A DNA stretch of 64,000 bases from Serilophus lunatus (Eukaryota > Chordata > Aves > Passeriformes > Eurylaimidae), in the NCBI GenBank assembly GCA_013399895.1, contig VXBA01001027.1, positions 2,599,148-2,663,147 of the forward strand. The letters are read 5' to 3'. This document shows, piece by piece, positions 1-12,249 of this stretch; position 1 is the first letter of the stretch, and each line of letters starts with the position of its first letter. The translations under genes and the position numbers were made by a program. Under the pieces are notes generated by a model. The model saw only the letters and a program-made list of their open reading frames with translations, had not been told where the DNA came from and searched no databases.

Positions 1-192
<192 letters not shown>

Positions 193-1274
193 TTAAATAT
201 TGTACAGTTTTAGTCTAGTAAGAACATCATAATGTTGCTGAGAACATACACTCATTTTCCTACTCAGTTTATTTTCATTTGTGTAAGAATTACTAGTTAA
301 CAGATTAATATAACAGCCAAACTGAAGTCAGGCTTTCTATCCTTAAATCCCATTTGCAATTCATTCAACTGCTCAACACAATTTTATGGGAGTTCACAGA
401 ACCATTTTAGTCACTGCTACTGAATTTCAGACTTCAAAACATACTTCCTGATATACTGCTGCAAACACTGCTTTCCTAGTTATCATCAAATCTGCATTTC
501 TCCTGTAGTTTGAGGGCAGTAGCTTTTGCTCCTTAGCTACTCTGAAGAATGCATTGAAAACAGGGGCATTTGCTATATCACATCGGATAAGAAATATCCA
601 CTTATGCTGACATCACTAACTTAAGTCAGGTTGAAGGGAAAAAATGCAAAAAAGGCTTCACTGCAGCATTCAAACACTGTAATTCAAAATCTGTTTTCCT
701 GTGCTCTCAATATAATGAAATTAAGATTAAAAACCAAACCTCTCTAAAACTGGATTGCTGGAAAGAGATGTTAAGAATGACTACAGCAACAGATTCATTT
801 TTTTTTTAAAGTTTTCCTTTCTCAGCAGGTTCTGGGCAATGTCACAAACTACAAAGACCAATCAAAGAGCTGATATCACAGCAGCTATAGGAGAGAGAAG
901 TATGGCTGAGTGACCAGCATGCACATAACACCCAACATTTCAGAATTCCCCAAAATTGCAGTTTTTCAAACCCAGAGGATTTAAACACCTAAGATGTCTT
1001 TGACATTTAAAAAAATTATCTTTAAACACAAGTATGTTGACCCTGCAAATATCAAGTGAGATTTCTTGGACCAAAGGTCACGTCAGTGCAAAGATTCCCT
1101 ACAGATTTGCATGTAGGTGGCTGATCTTCAACTAAAGAATTATAACATACACACTGAAAGTCAATTAAAATATTACCTTTCAGTTAAAAGATCTAATTAT
1201 TAAATGTCACCAGTAGTAAAGTACGTTTTAGGTACAAAATACTCTGGAGGTCAAACACTTAAAAGAAGGCTCAC

Positions 1275-1426
1275 CTTTCAAATTCCCTCGTTTTGGTACA
1301 TTCCTGGGCTCCTTTACTAATCACTATTAGAAAATCTTGTGTTAAGACAAATGGCACACGCTCTCTTTTATAACCAAATTTTTTCTTCTTGTGATCAAGG
1401 AAGTGCCCAAAGTCAATGTGAAACAG
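1275..1426 (-). CDS. PIK3CA: PIK3CA coding exon, DFG and activation loop (929-979)
   Basis: 152-nt exon. It opens with LFHIDFGHFLDHKKKK, which contains the metal-binding DFG (residues 933-935) and the basic activation loop that recognises the phosphoinositide headgroup. It then runs through RERVPFVLTQDF to REFER, where Arg979 is split by the donor GTGAG. The acceptor is CAAG before CTG. The residues visible here match the human protein as I recall it, as expected for the catalytic core. Confidence 0.98.
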
Positions 1427-1592
1427 CTTGAAAAGACAAAAAGGTATTTTAAGATTAGTAATTCCTTGTTTAAATAAAGTCACAGTAAAATTGATCATTT
1501 ACTTACAGTCTGACAGATTTTTTTTCCCCAAAACAAACTCATACCAAAGTGAGGATGCCCTCAGGCTATGGTTTTAGAAAAACACATCTTAC

Positions 1593-1710
1593 TTGTCCAT
1601 CATCTTTGACCATGATGTTACTGTTGTGGCGATCACCAATGCCCAGTATAAAGGTGGCAACACAGTAGCCAGCACAAGAACGTGTAAACAAGTCAATAGC
1701 TGCATCATAC
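1593..1710 (-). CDS. PIK3CA: PIK3CA coding exon, catalytic loop (889-928)
   Basis: 118-nt exon carrying the lipid-kinase catalytic loop GDRHNSNIM, with D915, R916, H917 and N918 in place. The exon starts with the last base of codon 889. Joined to the preceding AT this gives ATG (Met), where human has Ile, so the junction reads GDMYDAA rather than GEIYDAA. The donor is GTAAG after DDGQ. The substitution is conservative and sits outside the active site. Confidence 0.98.
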
Positions 1711-1960
1711 CTGTTCAAAACAAAAGAGGAGACACTTCCCTCAGATGTTCTAGTGACACAGAAGTGCAAATTTTTCTTTCTCATTAAAAGAGCGACAAGA
1801 GGGAATACCAGGGGATCAAGGGCAGGTGAGAAAGAAAACAAAACCAAAACCAGATGGACATAATTATGGACACAATTTCCCACTTGATGAACTTTAGTTC
1901 TCTTGATCTCCATCAAAAAGAAGCACATGGACAAGAAAAACAGGCAACAGGAAATCTCAC

Positions 1961-2131
1961 ATGTCTCCTTTGTTCTTGTCCTTGAGCCACTGGTGCAATG
2001 TATGGCTGTTGAACTGCAGTGCTCCTTTTAAGCCTCCTTTACACTGAATCTGCATGATCGTGTGAGAGCTCCTCACGACCTCGATGAGTCCCACACAGTC
2101 ACCAATTGACAAACAACCATAAGGCAACATC
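1961..2131 (-). CDS. PIK3CA: PIK3CA coding exon, kinase hinge (832-889)
   Basis: 171-nt exon encoding the end of the N-lobe and the hinge, including the LIEVVR stretch whose E849 and V851 contact the adenine ring of ATP. It continues through IMQIQCKGGLKGALQF to HQWLKDKNKGD. It differs from human at RSSHT (human RNSHT) and GD for GE near the end. Acceptor TTTCAG and donor GTGAG are both strong. Codons at both ends are split and rejoin in frame with the neighbours. Confidence 0.98.
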
Positions 2132-2966
2132 CTGAAAGACAAAGGTCAGTTGTTTGGTTGCTTTTTCCTTTATAGAGAATAGTGGCAAGAGGTGGGAGAG
2201 GATGAATTTTTGCAGATTCCGTATCTGTCTACTCTTGAAAAGACAGGGACAACTGTCTGCAAACTATTCTTGGACAAAACTATAGCTCTCTCACTCATTA
2301 CAGCACTGGAGACAATACTGTGACCCATAAGAAATGATTCAGACCAACAAGTCCTTTTGTCTAGATGAGAAATTGAAAACTATCAGTTTCTTGACAGTGC
2401 AGAAGCACCTAAAAATCTACTGCACAGCAAACATGAATTTGAACGTGTAACATGTCTACCATCTGTTTTCCAGAAGCAGAATAGTTTACACTGAATGTCC
2501 TGCAGAAGCTGCTGTACCCACAGACTATCCAGAGATGGAGAAGCTGCACATAGACCACACTGGGCAATACCTACTGCTTGTACTGAAATGAAGATACCAA
2601 CTACAAAGAGTCATCGCTCAGCAGGGCTGAGTGTTTGGCAACTTGTTCAAAGCAAAACCTACAGGTACAATCAGTTGACCACAGTGTGGCTACTAAGCAT
2701 TAGCTCGTGCATCCATTCCTGGTATGTAGATAACTCATACCCACTTTAATGAGACTTAAGTATTTCTCAAATGTGACCTTAGGTTTATAAAATATAGCAG
2801 TTAACAGGAGGTTATTAAAAAATTACATATTGCTCTAACATGTACAAACATGCCTATTTATAGCATTTCAATTATTACCCTTGGGAGAACAGAAGCAATC
2901 TCTGGGAACAAACCAATGCAAAAACCATTAAGAACAGCATTGCTTGGGAATGACCTCTAATGCTTA

Positions 2967-3077
<111 letters not shown>

Positions 3078-3536
3078 TTATGTATCACCAGAACACTTGG
3101 TTAGATATTACTTTGCTTTTCCTCCAAAAATTATCTCCAAATACATCTAAAGATAATGAAGTTTGCATAATTAAGTGTAGGCTTTGTTTCCTCAATAGAC
3201 AAAAGTTTTAAATTGTCAAAAATCAATATAAACTTATGGTGGTGATTTTAAAAATAAACACTAAAACTATGAAAATAGAATTCCAGATTATATATCTGTA
3301 ATATCGTGAAGACATTTTCAAGTAAAAAGAACAAATATTAAATATTATCATGTTGCACCCCAACATAAAAGTTGAACATAAAAAAATTGTACTTGGAAAA
3401 GAAAGTGGCTCTGCTCAGTTGAGTTTAAAAATTATTTTTTATATATGTATTTTATATGCTTAGGAAAACCACTAGATAATAGATTAGGAAAATAAACACA
3501 TATATTAGGTTTTGAATTACACTTATCATTCCTTAC

Positions 3537-3658
3537 CATCTCCATTTTTAAATATTATCTCATTGTTCTGAAATAGCAATTCAGACATAATATCTGGGTT
3601 TTCCCAGTTTAACCACAGCGGCCTCTTTGCAGATGACATTATCCTGCACTCCTCAAGC
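3537..3658 (-). CDS. PIK3CA: PIK3CA coding exon, P-loop and ATP-site lysine (765-806)
   Basis: 122-nt exon. It contains the P-loop region MSSAKRPLWLNW (about residues 772-783) and ends in NEIIFKNGD, in which K802 is the conserved ATP-phosphate-contacting lysine, the target of wortmannin in this family. Acceptor TTTTAG and donor GTAAGG. The visible residues agree with mammalian p110-alpha. Confidence 0.98.
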
Positions 3659-4166
3659 CTAAAAGAGAGAAGATTTCTATGAAACAGGCATAATTTGATT
3701 CTCATACCATGTTTCTTCAATGCTGTATAATTCTGTTCTTCCTGTTTTGGTCAATATCTGAACCAATATCAAATTAAAAATGCATAAGTAACTGATAATC
3801 CATTTTTATGGATTAATAATTTTTACTTTTAGATTCAAATTTGAATTAGTAAGTGTAATGTTAACCATTTTCTAAGACCAACAGAAGATCTAGCTAATTG
3901 TAAATATCCTTTGGCAGTGTGTGTTCCTTACAACTGGAAAAAGAACTGCAGTTCCCATCACCTTGAAGGAACATCTAAGGGTCATGCTATTCCCTAATTC
4001 TTTAAACCATTACACTGAAACAACTGTACTCTTTATGGATTACTTTACTACAAATATTATTCAGTGAACCTTGAAGATACTAACATTTAATATGTTAACA
4101 CTTAAACAAAACACCGATAAACATTTACTTAAATATCCAGACAAACTCCAAAACTGAATACAATAC

Positions 4167-4273
4167 CTAAGATTTCCCAGTTGATGTGCAGGATTAAGAG
4201 GAGAGATAAAACCTTGCAAGGCATCCATGAAATCTGGCCTTCTCATTTGTTCAACAAGAAACTTCATCTGTAC
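4167..4273 (-). CDS. PIK3CA: PIK3CA coding exon, start of kinase domain (730-765)
   Basis: 107-nt exon encoding VQMKFLVEQMRRPDFMDAL through HQLGNLR, the first strands of the kinase N-lobe after the helical domain. One difference from human is Ile for Leu in LQGFISPLNP. The acceptor is ATCAG before GTA and the donor is GTATTG. Arg765 is split across the next intron. Confidence 0.98.
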
Positions 4274-4631
4274 CTGATAAATAATCACATTCAGGTCTTG
4301 AAAGCACTAATTACTTGTAAATGAAAGTAAGTATCAGGTTTTAGCTTTGGTTTTCAAGCGGTTTTGCACAGTTGTAGCAAAAGTAACTTTGCTCAGCCAC
4401 ATATTACACAAATTGAAACTTTTAACTTTAGTTCTATTGCTTCAGGAGGTAGATCAGAAAATGCTACAGCTCCTATGGTTAACATACTACTTACATTATC
4501 TGAACATAACATCATTCTGAATTTACTGAAGTTGGCATTAACACTTTCCTAGTTAATCAAATAGAACAGTTCTAAGCAACTCCTATGACAAAACAGCAAC
4601 AGTTTTGATATATCTGGACAGATTATAATAC

Positions 4632-4803
4632 CTTCTGGGTCTCATCTTTTTTTTCCTGCTTGAGAATATCTGTGAGGTTAATCAGCTTCTCCATAGCCTC
4701 CACCTGCCTGCTCAGATGCTTTAGGTACATTCCACATGCTCGACAGTAGGACTCCAGAAGTAAACCAAACCTCTGACTGACAGTTTTATTGTGCATTTCA
4801 GAC
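4632..4803 (-). CDS. PIK3CA: PIK3CA coding exon, helical-kinase linker (672-729)
   Basis: 172-nt exon: KSEMHNKTVSQRFGLLLE, then YCRACGMYLKHLSRQVEAM, then ILKQEKKDETQK. It covers the end of the helical domain (to about 694) and the entry to the kinase domain. It differs from human at LSRQ (human LNRQ). Acceptor TGTAG. The donor GTATTA is weaker than consensus but matches the exon end fixed by homology. Confidence 0.98.
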
Positions 4804-5593
4804 CTACACAAGCAAGAACAGTTACAGCTTAGAGACAAGATCATTTAGAGGTGCCAAAAATGTAGCTATACTTGTAACATCTTCATACAGTCCTAAAATA
4901 CATCCCCCAAACAAGTTAATCGGGCAACTTATTCCTTCATTCTTGATGGTTACCAAGGACAGTAGAAAACTGAAAGCACAACTAAGATGCTTTGCTTCTG
5001 TGTCTGATCACACTATTTCAGAGCAGCATTTTCCGGTGAGATCAAGCTGCAACCCAATGTGTTGTAGACTGATCTATACTCAGTCTTCTCAACACCAGGA
5101 ATTACGAAAGCCTATGTTATACTTAGTAAGGAAGAACACTAAGGTATTTGGGCTATCAAGCTCTACAATAAGCCTTTAATAAGCAGTAAAAACAGGTTTT
5201 TTAATAAGCTTTTTAGCTCTATCTAGTCAAATTTGGTGGCTTTTGTTAGGCCTCGTATATTTGTAAAATTTTCTGGAAAAAACCTGATGGGGCATCAGAC
5301 AGCTAAAAACATGGGAGGCTTTCAGCACTCTCGGACTACCTTGCTTTTGGAATAATCATTATTAGATAAGAGGAAGTACAAGCCTAAGTATCTACTACTA
5401 ACTATCTTCTGAAACTGCAGGACATGACTTCTACCACCAAACTATGCCTTCAAACTCTCAACCAATATAAACCAATCTTTAAGTGTTAATATTTTCCTTA
5501 AAAAGGACATTTAATATGCCAAACCTTTTAGAACAACTAATTGTCTACAGCTAATAGGAATCCCACCATCCCTTAACACGATATTAAGCTTAC

Positions 5594-5697
5594 TTCAAAT
5601 GCCAAAAGAAGAAGTGTCCTATCCTTTGATTGGTCAGTGCCTTCTTGAGTAAAAATCTCACAAGCTGATTATCCAAGTACTGTTCATATTTCAGAAC
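5594..5697 (-). CDS. PIK3CA: PIK3CA coding exon, helical domain (638-672)
   Basis: 104-nt exon encoding VLKYEQYLDNQLVRFLLKKA followed by LTNQRIGHFFFWHLK, an alpha-helical pair of the HEAT-like helical domain. One difference from human is Gln for Leu at DNQLVR. Acceptor ACTAG, donor GTAAGC. It was identified by translating the intervening sequence in the phase demanded by its neighbours. Confidence 0.97.
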
Positions 5698-6265
5698 CTA
5701 GTTAAAAATAAAGAGAAAATTAAAAAAAATAAGCTGCAGTTATTATTTCTATGAACAATAAACAGACTAAAGGTAGTTAAATAAAAAGCAATCTATGTTC
5801 TATGTTCTACATTAATTTTTGTAGGACTGATCTTGGTATTAATACTTGCATGTGTTAGGATTTGAACAATATATGCTATGTACACTGGCTGCCTCTATTT
5901 CAAGAACTTACCATCTGATGCTTTCTTTACTGTTACCAAATATTTTAGCCTCAACTTGCTCAAAATGTTGAGAAGATGCTTCTGCTCATACTTCCCCATA
6001 TGTTAGGACAGCTGAAAAAGCTGCCTGTTACAGTTGGTAGAACAGTTTTGCATCTCTGCAAAATTCTGGCATTTAGTATCAATAAGCAAAACCACAGCAC
6101 TACAGAAAATTAACTGCATTTCATCCTCTCCTCCTAAATAATCCACAAAGCAAACATACTTCTGATGACCTCTTTTTCACAACACCTTAACTTCTTCTGT
6201 ATCTTAAGTCTCTGTGATCACTGAATATACAGAAGACTAAAGATATACCAAAATAAGTTATATAC

Positions 6266-6430
6266 CTGTACCAGCTGGATTAGATACTGAGACAGTTTGT
6301 CATCTGTCAAGGACTTCTCTAGACACCGAACTGCAAAAGCTCGCACCATTGGGTCTGGATAATTACAGTCCAAGAGCTCCATTGCTTGCTCTGGCTTGAT
6401 TGAAGGCCAGTCTTTCACCAAACAGTACAT
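6266..6430 (-). CDS. PIK3CA: PIK3CA coding exon, helical domain (583-637)
   Basis: 165-nt, 55-codon phase-0 exon: MYCLVKDWPSIKPEQAMELL through DPMVRAFAVRCLEKSLTDD to LIQLVQ. It differs from human at PS for PP, RA for RG, and KS for KY. The helical domain contacts the p85 nSH2 domain, which holds the enzyme inactive until receptor phosphotyrosines displace it. Acceptor TCTACAG, donor GTATA. Confidence 0.98.
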
Positions 6431-6824
6431 CTGTAGACAAGAAACCCAAGCTATTTATTGCTGAGCCTCCCAATCAACAATTTGGTATTAAATGCTATTG
6501 GTATTGGTGTTTGGCATTAAAGCTGACTTTGTTGTTTTATCCACTATCAAAAGAATGAAAACAAAACCTTACATGTAACTATAACTGACAAGTTGGCAAC
6601 AGAAGAGGGATCCAACTAATACCACCAAGAGAAAAATCTTAGGAATCAGACTGAGCTAAAGAACAAATATGGACCAGAGACATGTGTCAATCATAGTGGC
6701 AACATGAATCATCCAAGTTTCCATTCAATGTACACAAAAAATGTTTTTAACTTCCAAGAGTTTTCTTTAGAATAGTATATTTTAGAGCTTCAAAGCTTAA
6801 GACTTCTTCAGTGTTTTTTGTTAC

Positions 6825-6906
6825 CTGGGCCACTTCATCTCTGGAATTCCATTTAACAGACAAAAGCAATTTGGGCAGAATTTCTGGGGTATTCACACAA
6901 TAGTGT
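6825..6906 (-). CDS. PIK3CA: PIK3CA coding exon, helical domain (555-582)
   Basis: 82-nt exon encoding RHYCVNTPEILPKLLLSVKW then NSRDEVAQ. The NT pair stands where human has TI. Acceptor TTGCAG, donor GTAAC. The first base completes Arg555. This exon follows directly on the E542/E545 hotspot exon. Confidence 0.98.
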
Positions 6907-7273
6907 CTGCAAAAGAGAAAAAAGTACAAACCATCATTTTTGTTTTGATAACCCTCTACTCTGTCCCCACAGCGTTGCACCTTTTTCTTCCCTTGTCAGC
7001 AGAATCCCATGGATTTGCTGTCAGGATCCATGCATGTAGGTAAGACTGCAGTAACAGGGAAAATGTGAGCTCATTAAACTTACTTTTCTCCATGGAATTA
7101 AGAACCAAGACATACAGTGCAGAATACTTGACAAGCCCTGTCTAAAACTCCAACTCCACAACACGGAAGAAAAGGGAGCAAAATCCAAGACAATTATGAC
7201 CAGTTTGGAGGGAATGGGGTGAAGTTTGATTATGCCAAGTGTTTTTCTTTGGGCTTTTTTTGCTTTTCAGTAC

Positions 7274-7398
7274 CTGTGTCTCCAGAGGAAGTCTTTCTCT
7301 TGCTCAGTGATTTCAGACAAAGGATCTCGTGTGCATATGGCTCTTAACTGCTCCTTGTCACTCTCTGTTAACTCGCTGTCTCTGGCTATTCTGTTACT
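7274..7398 (-). CDS. PIK3CA: PIK3CA coding exon with helical hotspot (514-555)
   Basis: 125-nt exon. It encodes SNRIARDSEL then DKEQLRAICTRDPLSEITEQ and KDFLWRHR. The acidic patch DPLSEITEQ, with E542, E545 and Q546, is fully conserved; in mammals this surface docks on the p85 nSH2 domain and is a known cancer hotspot. Several flanking positions differ from human, including TES for REN, C for S in AICT, and WRHR for WSHR. Acceptor TTTGCAG, donor GTACTG. Confidence 0.98.
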
Positions 7399-8761
7399 CT
7401 GCAAAGAGAAAGTGATACATTAACCACACGATTCCTTCTGTTGCCATAAAAAACACATGAAATACAGTATTTTAACATTTCAAGTACATCAGCTGTGTGG
7501 AGAAATAGCAGCAGTTGACATCTGCAGCACATAAGGCAGCACAAAGTGAAAATGATCATTTCTATCCCCAGTTTGAGATTGCTGAGAGCTGCTGAAAGGA
7601 ATGAAATACATTCAGAACTGAAAAAGCAGAACAAGGGGGATGAAGCTAAGTAAATAAGGGCTGGAATGCTGTAGGAAAGCCTGAGTAACAAAAGGACTGG
7701 AAAAAATTAAATCACAATTAGTGTAAGACATTATCCAAAGGGCACAGAAAACAGAACTGTAAAGTATAAATCGATCATTACTTTGGCTTATCCTCCTCCC
7801 AATTTTTATTTTTGCCTACAGATAACACCCCACAATGAGTTGAGCATGTATAAGCTTGGGTCTGTGTTATAGCAAAGTAATATTATTTACCAAGAAGCCA
7901 GCTGCCCTTAAACATTTACTGAGGGCCCTGCAGCACTGCTCAATCACAGCACAAACCACAGCGGAAATGCTACTCTGTGATGGACTTCCTGCAGAATGTC
8001 AAAAGAAATCAAACTCACTGCTCAAGATATGTTGAGATGGGACTGTTATAAATATCATCAGAATTCCCAAACTGGAAGCTCACTACCACCTACGCAGTTT
8101 TTGGCACAGCAAAACTTTCCATCACAAGATTCTTCTTCTTACAGACCACAGAGCTCTCTTGGGGAAACTCTCATGTCTTTTAAGCAGCCTCCAAAAGAAA
8201 ATGTAAAACACACCAACTAATTCCACAGTTCTGGCTTAAAATACAGAGAATTTTTAGCTTTCCTGCTTTTCTGTTTTACTCCTTTTAATCATCCAATATG
8301 TGTTTTGAAGGAAGCTCCAAACTTCACCAAAAAGCCAATTGTCAACTGCTCTTCCTGGAAGAGGAGAGATAAAAGACTACATCCATCTGTATGCCAGTCA
8401 ATCCCTTTAAAATGCCCTGTACTTGTGGTCATACCTAGGCCATAAAACAGACACTGAAGAGTTATAAGCATCTCTGCATTACACAGGAAAGCCTACCTAT
8501 AAAATGAAGTTTAAAAAAGAAGAACAGTATCGTTGACATAGAATTACAACTTTTGAAAAGTTAAACTAAGTAGTCTAGACACCCCTGTTAATTGTAAAAA
8601 AATGGGACAAGAAATTGACAATACAGACCAACAAATTGATTTCTTGATTTTACAATAAATCAGGATATAAAAAAAAAGTTTTATAACTAACATACTGAGT
8701 AAAGTAGTAAATAATGCTTTCCTATTAAATAGGAAAATCTTGGAAGGGGAATTTGCCTTAC

Positions 8762-8896
8762 CTGGCCTGCATAGCTGTAGTTGAATCCCAGTTCACGTGA
8801 TATAGTCCAATTGGCATGTTCTTCTATCACTGCCATATCTGGAAACTTTACAGGATTGCTAAACCAGTCAAATTCCAGCTCTAAACATGGAGTTTC
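8762..8896 (-). CDS. PIK3CA: PIK3CA coding exon, C2-helical linker (469-513)
   Basis: 135-nt, 45-codon phase-0 exon: ETPCLELEFDWFSNPVKFPD, then AVIEEHANWTISRELGFNYS and YAGQ. It covers the end of the C2 domain (to about 487) and the linker to the helical domain. This is the most diverged coding exon in the window: NP for SV, TI for SV, EL for EA, NYSYAGQ for SYSHAGL. The splice sites (ATAG and GTAAGG) are intact and no frame change is seen, so relaxed constraint on a linker is the simplest reading. Confidence 0.96.
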
Positions 8897-9000
8897 CTAT
8901 GTAAAGGGAATTCAAATTACTTTTTCTGTTGAATGATACTAATTAGAATACAGCATATTTTGAAAATGTACTCTTAAGGAAGAAGCTGGCATGCAAATAC

Positions 9001-9153
9001 CTTATTTGGATTTGATCCAGTAACACCAATAGGATTCAACAAATCCTCCAGCCCATGAGGTACTGCCCAAAGATTCAAAGCCATTTTCCCAGATACAAGA
9101 GTGTCTGTGTAATCGAACATGTTTATATTTCCCCAAGCCAATGGACAGTGCTC
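9001..9153 (-). CDS. PIK3CA: PIK3CA coding exon, C2 domain (418-468)
   Basis: 153-nt, 51-codon phase-0 exon: EHCPLAWGNINMFDYTDTLV then GKMALNLWAVPHGLEDLLNP to GSNPNK. It carries C420 and the E453 region of the C2 domain, which contacts membrane lipid and the p85 iSH2 coil. It differs from human at NM for NL and AVP for PVP. Acceptor TTTAAG, donor GTATTTG. Confidence 0.98.
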
Positions 9154-9486
9154 CTTAAAGAGATTAAAATATAATTTTTTCAGTGTCATCTATTAATTAC
9201 TGCAGAGTGAGTCAGGAGAAATAACCTTTTTTCCCCCAGATCAAGTTGTCACATTGCCAAATTAGCAGAAAGCAGGCAGTGGAAGCTGTACCACATTTTT
9301 CTATCAATAACTGTCATGGCAGTCATTTTACAAAAGGGTATCAAAAGAATTGCAAGCACTTGCCAATATATTCCTCACATCAGAATACATCAAGATGATA
9401 AAGATTTTGACATAAAGCGACATTTTACCAAGGCCAGAACAAGGGGACAGCAGTTTTAAACAGAAAGCCAGTAGTTTTAGATTGTA

Positions 9487-9708
9487 TAAAAGAATTTATT
9501 TTTTTTCAGTACTATAAGGGTGGTGAGGCCTTGGCACATGTTGCCCTGAGAAGCTGTGGATGCCCTATCCCTGGAAGTATCCAAGGTCAGGCTGGATGGG
9601 CCTCTGAGCAACCTGGGATAGTGGAAGGTGCCTCTGCCCATGGCAGGAGGCTGGACTAGGTAACCTTTGAAGATCCATTCTAGTCTAAACCATTCTGTAA
9701 GATTCATA
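9487..9708 (+). mobile_element. CR1 LINE 3' fragment in a PIK3CA intron
   Basis: About 220 bp of CR1 3' tail: AGGGTGGTGAGGCCTTGGC, the TTGCCCTGAGAAGCTGTGGA block, ATCCCTGGAAGTATCCAAGG, AGGCTGGACTAGGTAACCTT, and a terminal CCATTCTGTAAGATTC. It is 5'-truncated and diverged. It lies in the intron between the C2-domain exons ending at 9153 and starting at 10232, antisense to PIK3CA transcription. Confidence 0.93.
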
Positions 9709-10231
9709 AACCTGCTTGTAGACAAAAAAACCCCTATGTACTACCTGTGATGCACATTCAAACCCGGTATGTAATGATACTGGTGGCTAGAATTAGATGT
9801 TGGACATAGATTCTCAAAAATTACTATTTGAGATCTTGCATCAAATGCTAAAGGAACACAAATTTTCTTTACTTGAGAATTTGACTCTAGAAGTATAAAT
9901 ACTGTCCTCTAAAAAGAAATAGGTTAGTAACATGAGTTTACAAAATTAAGTTCAAAAGCACTTCCACCTCAAAACAGCAACAGTGGTGTTTGTGTCTGGC
10001 AATGTAACACCCACAATGCTGAACTGATAAGCTTTTTTCTGTGTTTTTTAATTCCCAAACACACACAAAAAAAGTATCAGAATAAGAAACAAGAAAAGAA
10101 AACCCCCTATTTCAATCAGATTCAAATTAAACTAAGACTCACTGCCAGGACAGCATTACCCAAATGTTTTCCCAAACTAGATTTAAGTAGCTTTTGCTAG
10201 TTTAGTGTATTAAACCCCCAAAGTATTTTAC

Positions 10232-10337
10232 CTCTTTAGCTCCCTTCCGGCCTTTGACAGAGCAGATGGAGAGGCAGAGCCGAGCAGCACGTGGGAGATC
10301 AGGAATGTACATGTCATAGGACAGCCATTCATTCCAT
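10232..10337 (-). CDS. PIK3CA: PIK3CA coding exon, C2 domain (382-417)
   Basis: 106-nt exon encoding RWNEWLSYDMYIPDLPRAAR then LCLSICSVKGRKGAKE, central strands of the C2 beta-sandwich. It differs from human at SYDM for NYDI. The acceptor is CTTACAG. The donor GTAAAA, after AAAGAG, is weaker than most in the gene. Arg382 is completed by the first bases. It was placed by phase and homology. Confidence 0.97.
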
Positions 10338-11510
10338 CTGTAAGATTCAGAAAGCAGAATTAAGACAGGTTAAAGGACAGCATGGAGAAAACTGCATGCA
10401 ATCAACACTTAACACCAAAAGGCATTTGGTTTATTCCTACCTCTCTGTATATGTGCATAAAGAGTACACTTTCTTACTAAAAAAGGGTCTTCATATATGC
10501 ATTTCACCACATCCACTCCTTCTGGGAATGGATACTTCCCCAACAGCCTTCTAGCACCAACACTGTTTAAAATGTCAAGGTAGGTTCAATTCCTGCAGTC
10601 TAGAGATAATGGATTTGCATATATGCTACATTGATGTAAGGTTTAGCTTGTGAAGTATTTTCCAGTTCAGGGAAAAAAAGCAATTGGGAAAAACGTGGTG
10701 TAGCTTTCAAACTCAAAAACAAATTTGAACTGCTAGAAAATAAAAAGGTAACTGCAAGATGGGGATATAACATGGAAATCCAAAGCACTATTTCTAAGTC
10801 AAATATTATTATATTTACTATAGTAATAAGAGCACAGATTGATTCTACAGGGGTAGTTTGGTTTTGGTTTCATAACTTCCCTAAGTAGAATTTAGCTCTC
10901 AGTTGGTAGAACTGTGCTTTTGAAGAGGAACTTCTGAACACACTTTCTTCTCCTAAAACTGTCATGTTGAATTTTCTCAGTTGAAAGAGGCAGCAGCTTC
11001 CAAGGACGGCATTAATTTTTTTTCAATGTATCTGTAGGTACTAAAAGCAGTTTTACAAAGGAAAAAATGTACAAACCCCTTCTCTAAGATAAAATTCAAT
11101 TCACTTTTCTTACGTGTTCATTTCAAATAATAAAGATCTGTGTGATTATATCCATCTTTTCAGACCATAACCTTCACCACCTTTCCAAGATTTTCTCTCC
11201 AAAATAGTTTAAACTAACAGCTAAGTACAGGGCAATATTCAGGGCAACTCATAAGGAGAGGCTATTTTTCTGCAGCTATGTATATTATTAGTCCTCTAAT
11301 TATAAAACCTAATCATATTAATAGAAAGTGTACAGATAAAAATACAACTTTCAAAATTTATTAATAAAGACATGAAGTCAGAAAATGCAAGTCAAGAATT
11401 ACTTCTGCACATGTATTTTACATCTAATTGTAGCAGATGCTGGAATTTCACACCTCCTCATTATTTAAAGTTATGAGTACAAGTGGCTAGAATATGTCCC
11501 CCTATGTTCA

Positions 11511-11544
11511 TATATAAAAATATATATTTATATATATATTTACA
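11511..11544. repeat. TA-rich microsatellite
   Basis: Imperfect TATATA repeats with short A and T interruptions in a PIK3CA intron. A shorter similar run lies at about 11872-11889. Confidence 0.85.
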
Positions 11545-11652
11545 TAGGGCTTATTTTTGCCCTCATAAGGCCAGGTGATTTGTTTTTCCAGAAAATATTG
11601 ATGGTATGTCAAACATCCTAAAAATAATCAGGCCAGCTCTGGCAATCACTTC

Positions 11653-11682
11653 CATGTCAGCAGGTCAGCATGTCAGCATGTC
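11653..11682. repeat. Short tandem repeat of about 9 bp
   Basis: Roughly three copies of a GTCAGCATG-like unit (CATGTCAGCAG, GTCAGCATG, TCAGCATG) in the intron between PIK3CA coding exons at 10.3 and 12.2 kb. Confidence 0.7.
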
Positions 11683-12163
11683 CATCTCTCCACATCCACG
11701 TGCTTCTCCTTTAGGACACACTTCACTAAACCAAATTTGCAGGTTCCATGACATCAAACTGCCTCCTTGCTGAAAGTGAAATCTGAACCTGCAGCTGGAA
11801 CACCTGCTGCTGACCCACAGTCAAAACCAGAGCTCATTTTACAGCAGTATTGAGTGAACTATGAATGACATTTTATATATGTATATACGAATTACATTGT
11901 TGTTTCAGAGGCAACTGTAAATGCACATGTAAAACGTATCTGTTCAGTAAAGAAGCAATACTATTATGTAAAAGAAAAAATGCTTGTGTTTGAATTAAAT
12001 TAACACTATTTTTTTATAGAAAATTATGTAAAGAATTTCTACAAAACTTAAAGCAAAGAATTCCCAGCAAGAAGTTCTAACTGAGTAATGGCTAAGTCAA
12101 GCCTTTACTCCTTCAGTGCTCTGGAAGTCAGGTTCTCTATAACCACTCAGATAATTATCTTAC

Positions 12164-12249
12164 CTGGGATTAGAACAAGGTACCCTTTGAGTATTCACAT
12201 TGTCACACAAAGGCTCCCCTCCATGGTAGATACCTGTTCTAACATAGAT
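12164..12249 (-). CDS. PIK3CA: PIK3CA coding exon, C2 domain (354-382)
   Basis: 86-nt exon: IYVRTGIYHGGEPLCDNVNT then QRVPCSNPR, identical to the human segment as I recall it. Acceptor TTTTCAG, donor GTAAGA. Too short to appear as a stand-alone ORF. The phase joins exactly to DIDK of the upstream exon and RWNEW of the downstream one. Confidence 0.97.
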
